This document shows, piece by piece, positions 6,696 to 14,609 of a DNA stretch of 17,398 nt. Below the pieces are notes generated by a model. That model searched no databases. It was not told the origin of the DNA and saw only the letters and a program-made list of their open reading frames with translations. Position numbers and translations under genes: made by a program. The stretch is from GCA-002790365 sp964486645. Lineage in GTDB: Bacteria; Bacteroidota; Ignavibacteria; Ignavibacteriales; Ignavibacteriaceae. The stretch is from positions 1 to 17,398 of the forward strand of contig CAZAOG010000054.1 of NCBI GenBank assembly GCA_964486645.1, given 5' to 3'. Within the stretch, counting starts at the first letter, position 1; each line of letters opens with the position of its first letter.

Positions 6696-7355
6696 ATGAA
6701 TTCTAATGTAAAATACATCGCAATTGAAGGGGTAATCGGTGCAGGCAAAACAACTCTTGCTAAAAAATTAAGAGACAAATTAAATGCACAGCTTATTTTA
6801 GAACAGTTTGAAGCAAATCCTTTTTTGGAAAATTTTTACTCAAACAGAAAAAGGTATGCTTTTCAGACACAGATGTTTTTTCTCGTGAACAGATTCAAGC
6901 AGCAGCAGGAACTTAACCAGGAAAATTTATTTACCGAGTTTACGGTTTGTGATTATTTATTCGAAAAAGATAAAATTTTTGCTTACCTTAACTTGAGCAG
7001 CGATGAATTGAAATTGTACGAAAATATTTTTCCGTCTCTTTCCCGAGATTTACGAAAGCCGGATTTGGTTGTTTACCTGCAGTCAAGTATAGAAAGACTG
7101 ATGTATAACATCAAAATAAGAAGCAGAAAAATTGAAAGAAATTTATCGCGCGGTTATATCGAAGAACTAAGTGATGCATACAATCATTTCTTTTTCAGAT
7201 ATAACTCAACGCCGCTTTTAATAGTAAACTCAACAGACATCGACTTTGTTCACAGTGAAGAAGATTTTGAAGAACTTTACAGACAGATATTCAGAAATGA
7301 CAGGGGAAGAATAGAATATTTTAAACCCGAGACAAAAAAGGTAGACAATGCTTAG
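6696..7355 (+). CDS. Deoxynucleoside kinase (dGK/dAK/dCK family)
   Basis: This 219-residue protein phosphorylates deoxynucleosides for dNTP salvage; which base it prefers cannot be read from the sequence. The P-loop GVIGAGKT (residues 12-19) follows the strand YIAIE. NPFLENFYSNRKRYAFQTQMFFL and VCDYLFEKDKIFA match the family's substrate-binding and DRS/DYL-type segments. PDLVVYLQ precedes the lid RSRKIERN, with the arginines that close over phosphate. PLLIVNSTDIDFV is the usual C-terminal strand. Three bases separate it from folK and its last 8 bases overlap the next gene. A folK-deoxynucleoside kinase neighbourhood is familiar to me from Bacteroidota-type genomes, which supports the call. 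Confidence 0.9.
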   Translation: MNSNVKYIAIEGVIGAGKTTLAKKLRDKLNAQLILEQFEANPFLENFYSNRKRYAFQTQMFFLVNRFKQQQELNQENLFTEFTVCDYLFEKDKIFAYLNLSSDELKLYENIFPSLSRDLRKPDLVVYLQSSIERLMYNIKIRSRKIERNLSRGYIEELSDAYNHFFFRYNSTPLLIVNSTDIDFVHSEEDFEELYRQIFRNDRGRIEYFKPETKKVDNA

Positions 7356-7563
7356 ATTTTTATTTTTTCTAATAGTATTTTATTTGATATTCCATGGACT
7401 GAAATTATTTATCAGGTCTTTCAGCAGAGGAAGACAAACAACTACGTTCGGCAAAAAAAACAAAACCCGCGAAGATAAAAGAAACATTGAAGAAGCCGAA
7501 TTTACCGAGATTGAATCAAAAATCCACACCCGGGAAAAAGATAAGGTAGATGGCGAGGGATAA
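7348..7563 (+). CDS. Small single-pass membrane protein, DUF4834-like
   Basis: This 71-residue protein is supported by exact coupling on both sides: its ATG overlaps the kinase stop (ATGCTTAG), and its own 3' end contains the ATG of the glycosyltransferase. The N-terminus LRFLFFLIVFYLIFHGLKLFI is one hydrophobic helix (residues about 2-22). It is followed by a basic stretch (RSFSRGR, FGKKNKTRED) and a charged, probably disordered tail, which predicts the tail in the cytoplasm. The layout resembles the small DUF4834 membrane proteins seen in Bacteroidota, but I cannot confirm family membership by eye. Its role is unknown; it might anchor or regulate a neighbour in the operon. Confidence 0.7.
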   Translation: MLRFLFFLIVFYLIFHGLKLFIRSFSRGRQTTTFGKKNKTREDKRNIEEAEFTEIESKIHTREKDKVDGEG

Positions 7564-8659
7564 TATATTTTCAAGATGTACGTGCTGGCTTTTTAAAAAA
7601 TTGCTTGCCGTAAAACAGATAAACAGCTATGAACTGAACTCGCCGAAAAAGTTTTTAATCGTTCGTCAACACAATCAATTGGGCGACCTGCTATCCGGTG
7701 TTTCAATTTTTAGGGCAATAAAAGAAACATATCCGGAATGTGTAATCACATTAATTGTAAGTCCCTTTAACTACCCCGGAATTGTAAAAAATAAATTTAT
7801 CGACAGGGTTTTTATATATAATAACAAGAAAATATATAATCCCTTTTATTTTTTGAAAATGATGAGGTTTTTAAGAGAAGGGTACGACGTTACAATTGTG
7901 CCTGTTGTAGTTTCCATATCTTTTACAAGCAATTTAATCGCACGGTTGGCAAAGAGCAAAATTAGAATCGGCTGCAGCTCGTTGGACGGGAAAATAAATA
8001 TGAGTTCCTTTTTCTTTGACAGAAGAGTCGAACTGGATTGGAGGAAGCATCCCGACTCTAATGTCTCCGAGAGAAGTTTGGATATTGTAAGACCGTTCGG
8101 AATTAACACGCATAATTTTAAATCCGAAATTTCATTTGACAAATCTGATGTTGAAGCGGCGGATTCATTTTTAAGGGAAATTAAAACTTCTAAAAACGAT
8201 TTAATAATCGGTTTGCACGTAGGAGCAGGTAAGGTGCCGAACAGATGGTCATTGCTGAAATTTACAAAGCTGATTGAACAACTTCACCAATTGTACAGCG
8301 CTAAATTTTATTTAACCGGAAGCACTGCCGATTTTGATGCGATTAATTATATAAGGAATAAATCCGAAATCCCGATCGGTGTTTTTTTGAATAAAAAAAT
8401 TCCCATGGTTGCGGCACTAATAGAAAAATCAGATTTGTTTATCTCCAACGACACCGGAATTATGCACGTAGCAGGAACAACAAACACTTCGCAAGTTTCA
8501 ATTTTTGGTCCTACAAACCCGTTTAATTGGGCTCCCATCGGTGAGAACAAACTCTTTATAAAGAAATCGGAAATAGTAGACGATATTTCGGTAAAAGATG
8601 TTTTGAACCTCTGCAAATTGCTCATAAACAAAAATGAGAAGGTGAAAAAAATTGCCTAA
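7550..8659 (+). CDS. Glycosyltransferase family 9 (heptosyltransferase-like)
   Basis: This 369-residue protein has the two Rossmann halves of a GT-B enzyme. The N-terminal half opens with KFLIVRQHNQLGDLLSGVSIFRAIKE (about residue 34 on), the GDLL motif of GT9 proteins. The C-terminal half has GLHVGAGKVPNRWSLLKFTKLIEQL (about 221-245), FYLTGSTAD, and the nucleotide-sugar signature DLFISNDTGIMHVAGT followed by SIFGPTNPFNWAP (about 296-328). GT9 enzymes add heptose or similar sugars to lipopolysaccharide core at the inner face of the inner membrane; donor and acceptor here are unknown. The ATG at 7550 has AAGGTAG at 7542-7548. It overlaps the small membrane gene by 14 bases and the phosphatase gene by 8. 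Confidence 0.9.
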   Translation: MARDNIFSRCTCWLFKKLLAVKQINSYELNSPKKFLIVRQHNQLGDLLSGVSIFRAIKETYPECVITLIVSPFNYPGIVKNKFIDRVFIYNNKKIYNPFYFLKMMRFLREGYDVTIVPVVVSISFTSNLIARLAKSKIRIGCSSLDGKINMSSFFFDRRVELDWRKHPDSNVSERSLDIVRPFGINTHNFKSEISFDKSDVEAADSFLREIKTSKNDLIIGLHVGAGKVPNRWSLLKFTKLIEQLHQLYSAKFYLTGSTADFDAINYIRNKSEIPIGVFLNKKIPMVAALIEKSDLFISNDTGIMHVAGTTNTSQVSIFGPTNPFNWAPIGENKLFIKKSEIVDDISVKDVLNLCKLLINKNEKVKKIA

Positions 8660-9611
8660 TCCGGTAATAGCCGCAATAGATATCGGCACCAATTCATTCC
8701 ACTTGCTGATTGCACAAATTGATAATAATAATTTGAAGACACTTTACAAAGTGAAACAAGTTATGAGACTAACTTCCGAATACGGACCGAAAGAAAAAAT
8801 TATATCAAAAAAAGAGATTAAGGAATCAATAAAAATATTAAAGGGCTACAAAAGAACAGCAGACAAGTATAATGCTAAAATATTTGCAAAAGCTACAAGC
8901 GCGGTAAGGGAGGCGAAAAACAGAAAAGAATACATTAAAATGGTTAAAAAAGAAACGGGAATAAAAATAACCCCCATTTCCGGCAAAAAAGAAGCTGAAT
9001 ATATTTATAAAGGCATGCAGACAGCACTTCCGTTAAAAGATAAAAAAGTACTCTGCGTAGATATAGGCGGCGGAAGCACGGAGATACTTCTCGGTAAAAA
9101 TAACAAAACAATCCTCTCCGCAAGTGTAAAAGTAGGGGCGGTAAGAATGATGAATAAGTTTTTTCCGGATTATCATATAAATAATAAATCGATAAATAAA
9201 TGCAGAGATTTTGTAGAGAGAAAAATAAATTCAAAAATAAACGATTGGGATTTTGATGCAGACTATGATTTGGTTGCCGGCGCTTCCGGTACAATACACG
9301 CAGCAGCTTCTATTATCCATTACGATAAACATAAAAAACCGCTTACAAAACCGAACGGATATTCGTTCACCAAAGGCGAATTTATTAAAATATTTGACAA
9401 AGTATTGAACAAAAAAACTCCGCTTGAGCGTCTTGGAATAAAAGGTCTTGAAATTAAAAGAGCCGACATTATACCGGCCGGACTAATAATCTTATCCGTA
9501 ATTTTTGACCTTTTAAAAATCAATGGAATGATATTATCCGAAAATGCTTTGCGTTCGGGGATAGTTTATGACAGTACAATAAAAATGAGTAAGAAGAACG
9601 ATAAAAACTAA
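8652..9611 (+). CDS. Ppx/GppA family exopolyphosphatase / pppGpp phosphatase
   Basis: This 319-residue protein belongs to the ASKHA-fold Ppx/GppA family, which releases phosphate from polyphosphate or converts pppGpp to ppGpp. Motifs: AIDIGTNSFHLLIAQ (phosphate loop 1), ATSAVREAKN, ISGKKEAEYIYKGM with Glu114 at the usual catalytic position, VDIGGGSTEILLG (phosphate loop 2), SVKVGAVRM and GASGTIHAAASI. Length fits the short two-domain form without the C-terminal HD-like domains of E. coli Ppx, so the exact substrate is open. The start is TTG at 8652, preceded by GAGAAGGTG at 8636-8644, and overlaps the glycosyltransferase gene by 8 bases. It is the last gene of the folB operon; the following 61 bases contain no obvious terminator. 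Confidence 0.92.
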   Translation: MPNPVIAAIDIGTNSFHLLIAQIDNNNLKTLYKVKQVMRLTSEYGPKEKIISKKEIKESIKILKGYKRTADKYNAKIFAKATSAVREAKNRKEYIKMVKKETGIKITPISGKKEAEYIYKGMQTALPLKDKKVLCVDIGGGSTEILLGKNNKTILSASVKVGAVRMMNKFFPDYHINNKSINKCRDFVERKINSKINDWDFDADYDLVAGASGTIHAAASIIHYDKHKKPLTKPNGYSFTKGEFIKIFDKVLNKKTPLERLGIKGLEIKRADIIPAGLIILSVIFDLLKINGMILSENALRSGIVYDSTIKMSKKNDKN

Positions 9612-9672
9612 AACACTTCAATAATTCTTTCACTCTCAGTATATTAACAATCAATTCTTGAGAAATTATTAA

Positions 9673-11466
9673 ATGTTAAACATTAGAAATTTTTGTATAG
9701 TCGCACATATAGATCACGGTAAATCCACCATCGCGGATTGCCTTTTGGAAACAACGGGAACGGTCACGCAGCGTGAGGCTAAATCACAGGTATTGGACGA
9801 TTTGGATTTGGAGCGCGAGAGAGGGATTACTATAAAATCCCACGCCATTCAGATGAAATATAAAACCGCTGACGGCGAAAATTATATTCTAAATCTTATC
9901 GATACTCCCGGACACGTCGATTTCAGCTACGAAGTTTCGCGTTCACTTGCAGCCTGCGAAGGTGCGGTACTTGTAGTTGATGCTTCGCAGGGAGTTGAAG
10001 CCCAGACAATCAGCAATTTATATTTGGCAATAGACGCCGGGCTGGAGATAATTCCCGTAATAAATAAAATCGATCTACCCAGCGCTGAAATTGATAAAGT
10101 AAAAGGACAGGTTATCGATTTAATCGGCTGCGACGAAGAAGAGATTCTTTTGGTTAGTGCAAAAGTTAAAACAGGCATCAACGAATTACTTGAAGAAATC
10201 GTAAAAAAAGTTCCGCCTCCAAAAGGCGATGAAAACGCTCCGCTTCAAGCACTTATTTTCGATTCCGTTTTTGATACTTACCGCGGGGCAATAGCTTACA
10301 TCAGAATTTTTAACGGTAAATTAAATACAAACGATAAATTAAAATTATTTGCAACGGATAAAGAAATCGAAGCCGAGGAAGTAGGCGTGTTGGGAATGCA
10401 GAAAATTAAAACAAAAAGTTTAACAGCCGGAAATGTGGGGTATCTTATCTCCGGCGTTAAAGAAGTTCACGATACTAAAGTAGGCGACACCGTAACCCAT
10501 TCAAAAAACGGAGCGGATGCACCGCTGCCCGGTTATAAAGAAGTAAAACCGATGGTCTTCAGCGGATTGTATCCTACCGATTCGGACGATTTTGAAGATT
10601 TGCGCGACGCACTCGATAAGTTCAGGTTGAACGATTCGGCACTTGTTTATCAGCCGGAAACCTCCGCCGCTTTGGGCTTTGGATTCAGATGCGGGTTCCT
10701 CGGACTTCTGCACATGGAAATTGTACAGGAAAGATTGTTGAGAGAATACAATCAATCAATTATTACAACATTACCCAATGTTGAATATATGGTTTACAAT
10801 AAACAAGGTGAAAAAATTGTTGTCGACAACCCGGCGTTGATGCCGCCTGTTGGTGAGATTGATTACGTGGAAGAACCGTATATTAAAGCACAAATTGTTT
10901 GTCCCAGCGAATATATCGGCAACATAATGAAACTTGCGATGGATAAACGAGGCTTTTATAAAAACACAAATTATATAGACCCGACCCGTGCGGATCTTCA
11001 GTATGAATTTCCTTTATCCGAAATAATTTTTGATTTTTACGATAAATTAAAATCCACAACACGCGGTTATGCTTCATTCGATTATGAATATATGGGTTAT
11101 CAAAAAGCGGATTTAATAAAACTTGATATTCTTTTGAATAGTGAACCGGTTGATGCTTTATCAATGATAATACATAAAGACAAAGCCTATGATTGGGGAA
11201 GGAAAGTTTGCTCAAAATTAAAAGAACTTATTCCACGACAAATGTTTGAAATTAATATTCAAGCGGCAATCGGTTCAAAAGTGATCTCCAAATCCGTTGT
11301 AAAAGCACTCCGCAAAAATGTGCTTGCAAAATGTTACGGCGGTGACATTACAAGAAAAAGGAAATTACTTGAAAAACAAAAAGAAGGCAAAAAAAGAATG
11401 AAGCAGGTGGGGAACGTAGAAATACCCCAGGAAGCTTTTCTTGCAGTTTTGCAATTGAATGATTGA
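9673..11466 (+). CDS. lepA: Elongation factor 4 (ribosomal back-translocase)
   Basis: This 597-residue translational GTPase has the length and order typical of LepA/EF4: G domain, domain II, two EF-G-like domains and the LepA-specific C-terminal domain. G motifs are AHIDHGKST (residues 11-19), RGITIKS, DTPGHVD with catalytic His81, NKIDLPSA and VSAK. The C-terminal region has KELIPRQMFEINIQAAIG, ARKN-like ALRKNVLAKCYGGD and ITRKRKLLEKQKEGKKRMKQ, the basic tail unique to EF4. It acts on stalled or mis-translocated ribosomes. The ATG at 9673 has no strong Shine-Dalgarno. It is followed after 64 bases by lepB, the classic lepA-lepB neighbourhood. Confidence 0.98.
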   Translation: MLNIRNFCIVAHIDHGKSTIADCLLETTGTVTQREAKSQVLDDLDLERERGITIKSHAIQMKYKTADGENYILNLIDTPGHVDFSYEVSRSLAACEGAVLVVDASQGVEAQTISNLYLAIDAGLEIIPVINKIDLPSAEIDKVKGQVIDLIGCDEEEILLVSAKVKTGINELLEEIVKKVPPPKGDENAPLQALIFDSVFDTYRGAIAYIRIFNGKLNTNDKLKLFATDKEIEAEEVGVLGMQKIKTKSLTAGNVGYLISGVKEVHDTKVGDTVTHSKNGADAPLPGYKEVKPMVFSGLYPTDSDDFEDLRDALDKFRLNDSALVYQPETSAALGFGFRCGFLGLLHMEIVQERLLREYNQSIITTLPNVEYMVYNKQGEKIVVDNPALMPPVGEIDYVEEPYIKAQIVCPSEYIGNIMKLAMDKRGFYKNTNYIDPTRADLQYEFPLSEIIFDFYDKLKSTTRGYASFDYEYMGYQKADLIKLDILLNSEPVDALSMIIHKDKAYDWGRKVCSKLKELIPRQMFEINIQAAIGSKVISKSVVKALRKNVLAKCYGGDITRKRKLLEKQKEGKKRMKQVGNVEIPQEAFLAVLQLND

Positions 11467-11530
11467 CGGAGCCGGTGATTCGCGGCAAAAATAATTTTCA
11501 TTTTTTTAAAAATTTATGTATTACAAATAA

Positions 11531-12391
11531 ATGCTGAAATTCATCAAAAGATCTTTACAGGTGCTTTTCATTCTATTATTGATTACCCTTGTTTTAAGGT
11601 CTTTCTTTATTGCCGCATATAAAATCCCTACCGGCTCGATGAAAAATACGCTGCTTCCCGGAGATTATTTAATAATAAGCAAAGCGGATTATAAATTAAC
11701 CACACCGAGATACGTTCCTTTTACACAAATTGAAATTCCGCACATCACTTTATTAAACATCGGCAAGCCGAAATTATACGACGTAATTGTTTTTAACTTT
11801 CCGGAAAACAATTACGGTAATAAATCTATTAAAAACCTAAATCTTGTAAAAAGGATTGTCGGTTTACCGGGGGATACTTTGCAAATAATCAATCGAAATT
11901 TATATCTGAACTATAAAAGAATTGATCCGCCGTTAAATGTTTATTATTCCGATTCCAAAATACTTTCAAACGGAATAAGAGAAAACGGTATTTTCCCGCA
12001 CAATAAAAATTGGAGCACCGATAATTACGGACCTTTAATAATACCCAAAAAAGGTGATGTGATTAAGCTTAATTTAAAAAATATAAGATACTGGAAGAGA
12101 GTTATTGAAAACGATACCGACGGTACAAGCGTTAGCGTGGAAGGGTCGGTAATAAATATAAACGGAAATCCCGTAAGAGAATATACTTTGAAACAAGATT
12201 ATTACTTTGTAATGGGCGACAACAGGGAAAACAGTCTTGACAGCCGCTTCTGGGGATTTGTTCCCGAAAGCCACATTTTGGGAAAAGCTTTAATAATTTA
12301 TTGGTCGGTTAATTTGGATACGACTTACAGCTCGTTAAAGGATTTTTATAACAATATAAGATTTAACAGAATATTACTGGGAATAAGATAA
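11531..12391 (+). CDS. lepB: Signal peptidase I
   Basis: This 286-residue membrane protease removes signal peptides from exported proteins at the outer face of the inner membrane. One N-terminal transmembrane helix (residues about 9-29) is followed by IPTGSMKNTLLPGD with the nucleophile Ser36, then NLVKRIVGLPGD with the general base Lys107, and GDNRENSLDSRFWGFVPE (about 229-246). A stretch of about 100 residues between the Lys motif and GDN is longer than in minimal signal peptidases and resembles the larger forms of Bacteroidota. The ATG at 11531 is the only well-placed start. The terminal residues (FNRILLGIR) suggest no second C-terminal anchor. The repeat-rich spacer follows directly after the stop. 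Confidence 0.95.
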   Translation: MLKFIKRSLQVLFILLLITLVLRSFFIAAYKIPTGSMKNTLLPGDYLIISKADYKLTTPRYVPFTQIEIPHITLLNIGKPKLYDVIVFNFPENNYGNKSIKNLNLVKRIVGLPGDTLQIINRNLYLNYKRIDPPLNVYYSDSKILSNGIRENGIFPHNKNWSTDNYGPLIIPKKGDVIKLNLKNIRYWKRVIENDTDGTSVSVEGSVININGNPVREYTLKQDYYFVMGDNRENSLDSRFWGFVPESHILGKALIIYWSVNLDTTYSSLKDFYNNIRFNRILLGIR

Positions 12392-12397
12392 GAAAAT

Positions 12398-12438
12398 GAA
12401 TGATTGAATGGATGAATGATTGAATGGATGAAAGATTG
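12398..12438 (+). repeat. 16-base tandem repeat, about 2.5 copies
   Basis: The unit GAATGATTGAATGGAT occurs at 12398-12413 and 12414-12429, and a partial third copy with one mismatch runs to 12438. It begins just after the lepB stop and ends where the 55-base duplicated flank of the gap begins. Confidence 0.85.
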
Positions 12439-12643
12439 TATGTTAAATTTGGTAGAACAAATGTGCGGTGGAAGAAAAATTAATTATANNNNNNNNNNNN
12501 NNNNNNNNNNNNNNNNNNNNNNNNNNNNNNNNNNNNNNNNNNNNNNNNNNNNNNNNNNNNNNNNNNNNNNNNNNNNNNNNNNNNNNNNGATTGTATGTTA
12601 AATTTGGTAGAACAAATGTGCGGTGGAAGAAAAATTAATTATA
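12434..12643 (+). repeat. Identical 55-base direct repeats flanking the assembly gap
   Basis: Positions 12434-12488 and 12589-12643 are identical over all 55 bases and abut the N run exactly on both sides. This is the pattern expected when two contigs that overlap by an assembler k-mer are scaffolded without being merged. A true direct repeat is possible but less likely. Confidence 0.85.
12489..12588. other. Assembly gap of 100 N
   Basis: Exactly 100 undetermined bases are present, the conventional placeholder for a gap of unknown length. An apparent open frame that runs through the N is meaningless. The rest of the lepB-methyltransferase spacer (12644-12750) is AT-rich and shows no gene. 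Confidence 0.98.
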
Positions 12644-12750
12644 AAAATATACTCTTTCCATCCATACGGCCATTTATCCATTATTCCCGATAAAAAATTT
12701 ATAACTAAATTAGAAATGAATTTTTATTAGAAAATTAAGATTATAAAAAA

Positions 12751-13395
12751 ATGAAAAAAATAATTTACCCGCAGCAGTCGGAATACATTTCGTCCTTTAA
12801 AAAACAAGAGGACGCTTTAACAAAAAAGATGGAAAGATTTGCACGAGAGAATAAAGTGCCTATTCTCTCTAAGGATTCTTCCAAATTTTTGGAGCAATTA
12901 ATTATCCTAATCCGTCCCCAAAAAGTTCTGGAAATCGGTACGGCTATTGCATACTCCGCGATTAAAATAGGAAAGAATTTATCTTCCGCAGGCAAACTTT
13001 ACACTATTGAAAAAAGCAGTGACAATATGAAAATTGCCGCAAGATTTATAAATGAAGCAAAATTGGTGAAGAAAATAAATTTGTTAAAAGGCGACGCACA
13101 GGAAATTATGCCCGAATTAAAAGTGAAATTTGATTTTATCTTTTTGGATGCCGACAAAGAAGATTATAAAAAATTATTTGAACTTTCTTTAAAGTTGCTT
13201 AAAAAAGGAGGTGTGATTTTTATTGATAACCTTCTTTGGCACGGTTACGCAGCTTCGGAAAAAATACCTAAAAAATATGCCGCTTCTACAAAACACATAA
13301 AAAGTTTTAATAAAATATTTATGAACACCCCTTCTCTCAATACAAGCATTTTACCGATTGGCGACGGTATTGGTTTGGGGATAAAAATAAAATAA
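12751..13395 (+). CDS. Class I SAM-dependent O-methyltransferase (Methyltransf_3 / YrrM-like)
   Basis: This 214-residue protein has the fold and motifs of cation-dependent O-methyltransferases related to catechol methyltransferases and bacterial YrrM/TrmR. The SAM loop is VLEIGTAIAYSAI (residues about 59-71). The metal ligands are expected at Asp133 (FLDADKEDY) and at Asp159-Asn160 (GGVIFIDNLLWHG). The end, LPIGDGIGLGIK, is the usual final strand. TrmR of this family methylates 5-hydroxyuridine in tRNA, but other members act on small phenolics, so the substrate is not settled. The ATG at 12751 is preceded by an AT-rich stretch without a clear ribosome binding site. The next gene starts 2 bases after its stop, so they form a two-gene unit. 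Confidence 0.9.
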   Translation: MKKIIYPQQSEYISSFKKQEDALTKKMERFARENKVPILSKDSSKFLEQLIILIRPQKVLEIGTAIAYSAIKIGKNLSSAGKLYTIEKSSDNMKIAARFINEAKLVKKINLLKGDAQEIMPELKVKFDFIFLDADKEDYKKLFELSLKLLKKGGVIFIDNLLWHGYAASEKIPKKYAASTKHIKSFNKIFMNTPSLNTSILPIGDGIGLGIKIK

Positions 13396-13397
13396 TT

Positions 13398-13829
13398 ATG
13401 AACGTATTTGAAAATCTAACCCCGGAATCTTTATTAAGTGATATTGAGAACTTTTCAAAAATTTTACTGCCCAAAAAAAATGATTTACTTCTTGTTTTTA
13501 CGGAAGGTTTAAAGACAGAAAATCTTCAGTCCTTTGACAGTCTTATTTTTACGGCCAAATATGTAAGGGGATTGAAAAGAGTACTTGAAAAAGGTGCAAG
13601 TCAGCCCGACGTAAATAACCTTGAAGTTATTAAAAAAGACTTATCCGAAAATATAACGGCGGTTGTAAATATTTTAAAACTGTTCAACTCAACCATGCCG
13701 GAAAAGAATAAAGAAAAATTTGAATATGATTATTTAAAGACGAACGAGGATTGTTTATCAAATTTAGATAATTTATTGATAGGTCTTGAATGGACAAAGA
13801 TATATTCGAATGAGTTGAAAAGAGTGTGA
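13398..13829 (+). CDS. Unrecognised small, probably all-helical protein
   Basis: I do not recognise this 143-residue protein. It has no signal peptide, no membrane segment and no cysteine cluster (a single Cys near residue 118). Long stretches such as LEVIKKDLSENITAVVNILKLF and the terminal NLDNLLIGLEWTKIYSNELKRV have heptad-like spacing of Leu/Ile and suggest a helical bundle. Its start (ATG at 13398) lies 2 bases after the methyltransferase stop, which supports co-transcription and a real gene. It ends 65 bases before the convergent yigZ-type gene. Codon use and composition match its neighbours, so nothing suggests recent transfer. Confidence 0.75.
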   Translation: MNVFENLTPESLLSDIENFSKILLPKKNDLLLVFTEGLKTENLQSFDSLIFTAKYVRGLKRVLEKGASQPDVNNLEVIKKDLSENITAVVNILKLFNSTMPEKNKEKFEYDYLKTNEDCLSNLDNLLIGLEWTKIYSNELKRV

Positions 13830-13851
13830 ATACTTAAAAATCCCTGCATTC

Positions 13852-13884
13852 CTCTGCGGTAAAATAATTTAAATTACCACGGAG
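13852..13884. terminator. Imperfect palindrome between convergent genes
   Basis: GGTAA (13858-13862) pairs with TTACC (13874-13878), extended by CTC/GAG outside after a three-base mismatch; the loop is AT-rich and itself contains the palindrome TAATTTAAATTA. It sits between two convergent stops and may end transcription in both directions. There is no clear U-run, so the function is uncertain. Confidence 0.3.
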
Positions 13885-13894
13885 TACACGAAGA

Positions 13895-14518
13895 TTATTC
13901 CAAGAAAATCTTCTCTTCAATATTTATTTTTACCTCACCTTTCAGTTCATCGATTAATTTATCTTTAAATATTTCTATCTCATTTATCTTTACTAATATT
14001 TCAAACGTAACGTAATCCTTGTAATCGGTGTTAATTAATTTTACGTCATAATTATTTATCACGTGGTGGACGGAGCTTATTTTTGAAAAATTAACATTTG
14101 CAAAAATTTTATTGTAAAATATTTTTTCTACTTTTGTTACTTTTTGCAGCACTCCGAAAGCGGAGTTATAATACGCTTTTCCCAAGGGTCCCACGCCCAA
14201 TTTTGTTCCCCCGAAATATCTGATTACAACAACCAAAGTATTTGTCAGTGAAAAATGGTCAATCGCATTTAAGATTCTCAAGCCTGCCGTTCCCGAAGGT
14301 TCACCGTCATCGGAATATTTTAAGTTTCCGTCAAAGAGCCGGTAAGCGTAGCAATGGTGTGTTGCGTCGTAATATTTTTTTCTAATGTCGCCCAATAACT
14401 TTGCGATTTCGGTATCGTTTGAGACGGGAAAACATTTTGCGATAAACTGAGAACCTTTTTCTTTCAGTTTTTCTTCCGTAAAACCGGCAATCGTTAATAT
14501 TTTTTCCCTTTTTTCCAT
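13895..14518 (-). CDS. YigZ/IMPACT family protein
   Basis: This 207-residue protein belongs to the UPF0029/IMPACT family (YigZ in E. coli, YvyE in Bacillus). Diagnostic blocks are KEKGSQFIAKCFPVSN, DATHHCYAYRL, KYSDDGEPSGTAGLRIL and VVVIRYFGGTKLGVGPLGKAYYNSA. The last third is the ferredoxin-like C-terminal domain of the family. The molecular role is poorly known; the eukaryotic relative IMPACT regulates the Gcn2 kinase, and a nucleic-acid or ribosome-linked role has been proposed for bacterial members. The frame extends upstream to a TTG at 14560, but the ATG at 14518 gives the normal family length and the usual distance to the KGSQF block. It is convergent with the helical protein gene and divergent from uvrA. 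Confidence 0.93.
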   Translation of the reverse strand: MEKREKILTIAGFTEEKLKEKGSQFIAKCFPVSNDTEIAKLLGDIRKKYYDATHHCYAYRLFDGNLKYSDDGEPSGTAGLRILNAIDHFSLTNTLVVVIRYFGGTKLGVGPLGKAYYNSAFGVLQKVTKVEKIFYNKIFANVNFSKISSVHHVINNYDVKLINTDYKDYVTFEILVKINEIEIFKDKLIDELKGEVKINIEEKIFLE

Positions 14519-14575
14519 TTTAGCTGCTAAAATAAAGTTGCTTAAAAATTTGATTTTCAAATACTCTATAACTAA

Positions 14576-14581
14576 TATAAT
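14576..14581 (+). promoter_or_regulatory. Possible -10 box of uvrA
   Basis: TATAAT lies 28 bases before the uvrA start in the short divergent spacer. No good -35 box is found at 17 bases; TTGATT at 14550-14555 is 20 bases away. An inverted repeat ATTTG-atttt-CAAAT at 14548-14562 overlaps this area and could bind a regulator. The region is AT-rich, so a chance match is quite possible. Confidence 0.25.
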
Positions 14582-14609
14582 TATTTAAATATTTAAACTT
14601 GGCAGCATA

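Larger units (their letters stand above)
12410..12679. repeat. Possible MITE-like element with imperfect inverted ends (interrupted by gap)
   Basis: The 29 bases at 12410-12438 match the reverse complement of 12651-12679 at about 20 of 29 positions, sharing blocks such as ATGGATG. Between the arms lie the 55-base segment (twice, because of the gap) and a few bases. Without the gap and the duplicate, the element would span about 115 bases. No transposase is present, so any mobility would have to be supplied from elsewhere. This is an inference from structure only. Confidence 0.4.

Noticed and set aside
8944..9294. Minus-strand open frame of 116 codons inside the Ppx/GppA gene
   Set aside because: It is antisense to all the conserved Ppx/GppA motifs and has a low-complexity, implausible composition.
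12416..12601. Open frame running through the N gap
   Set aside because: More than half of it is undetermined bases, and the rest is repeat sequence present in two copies; it has no coding character.
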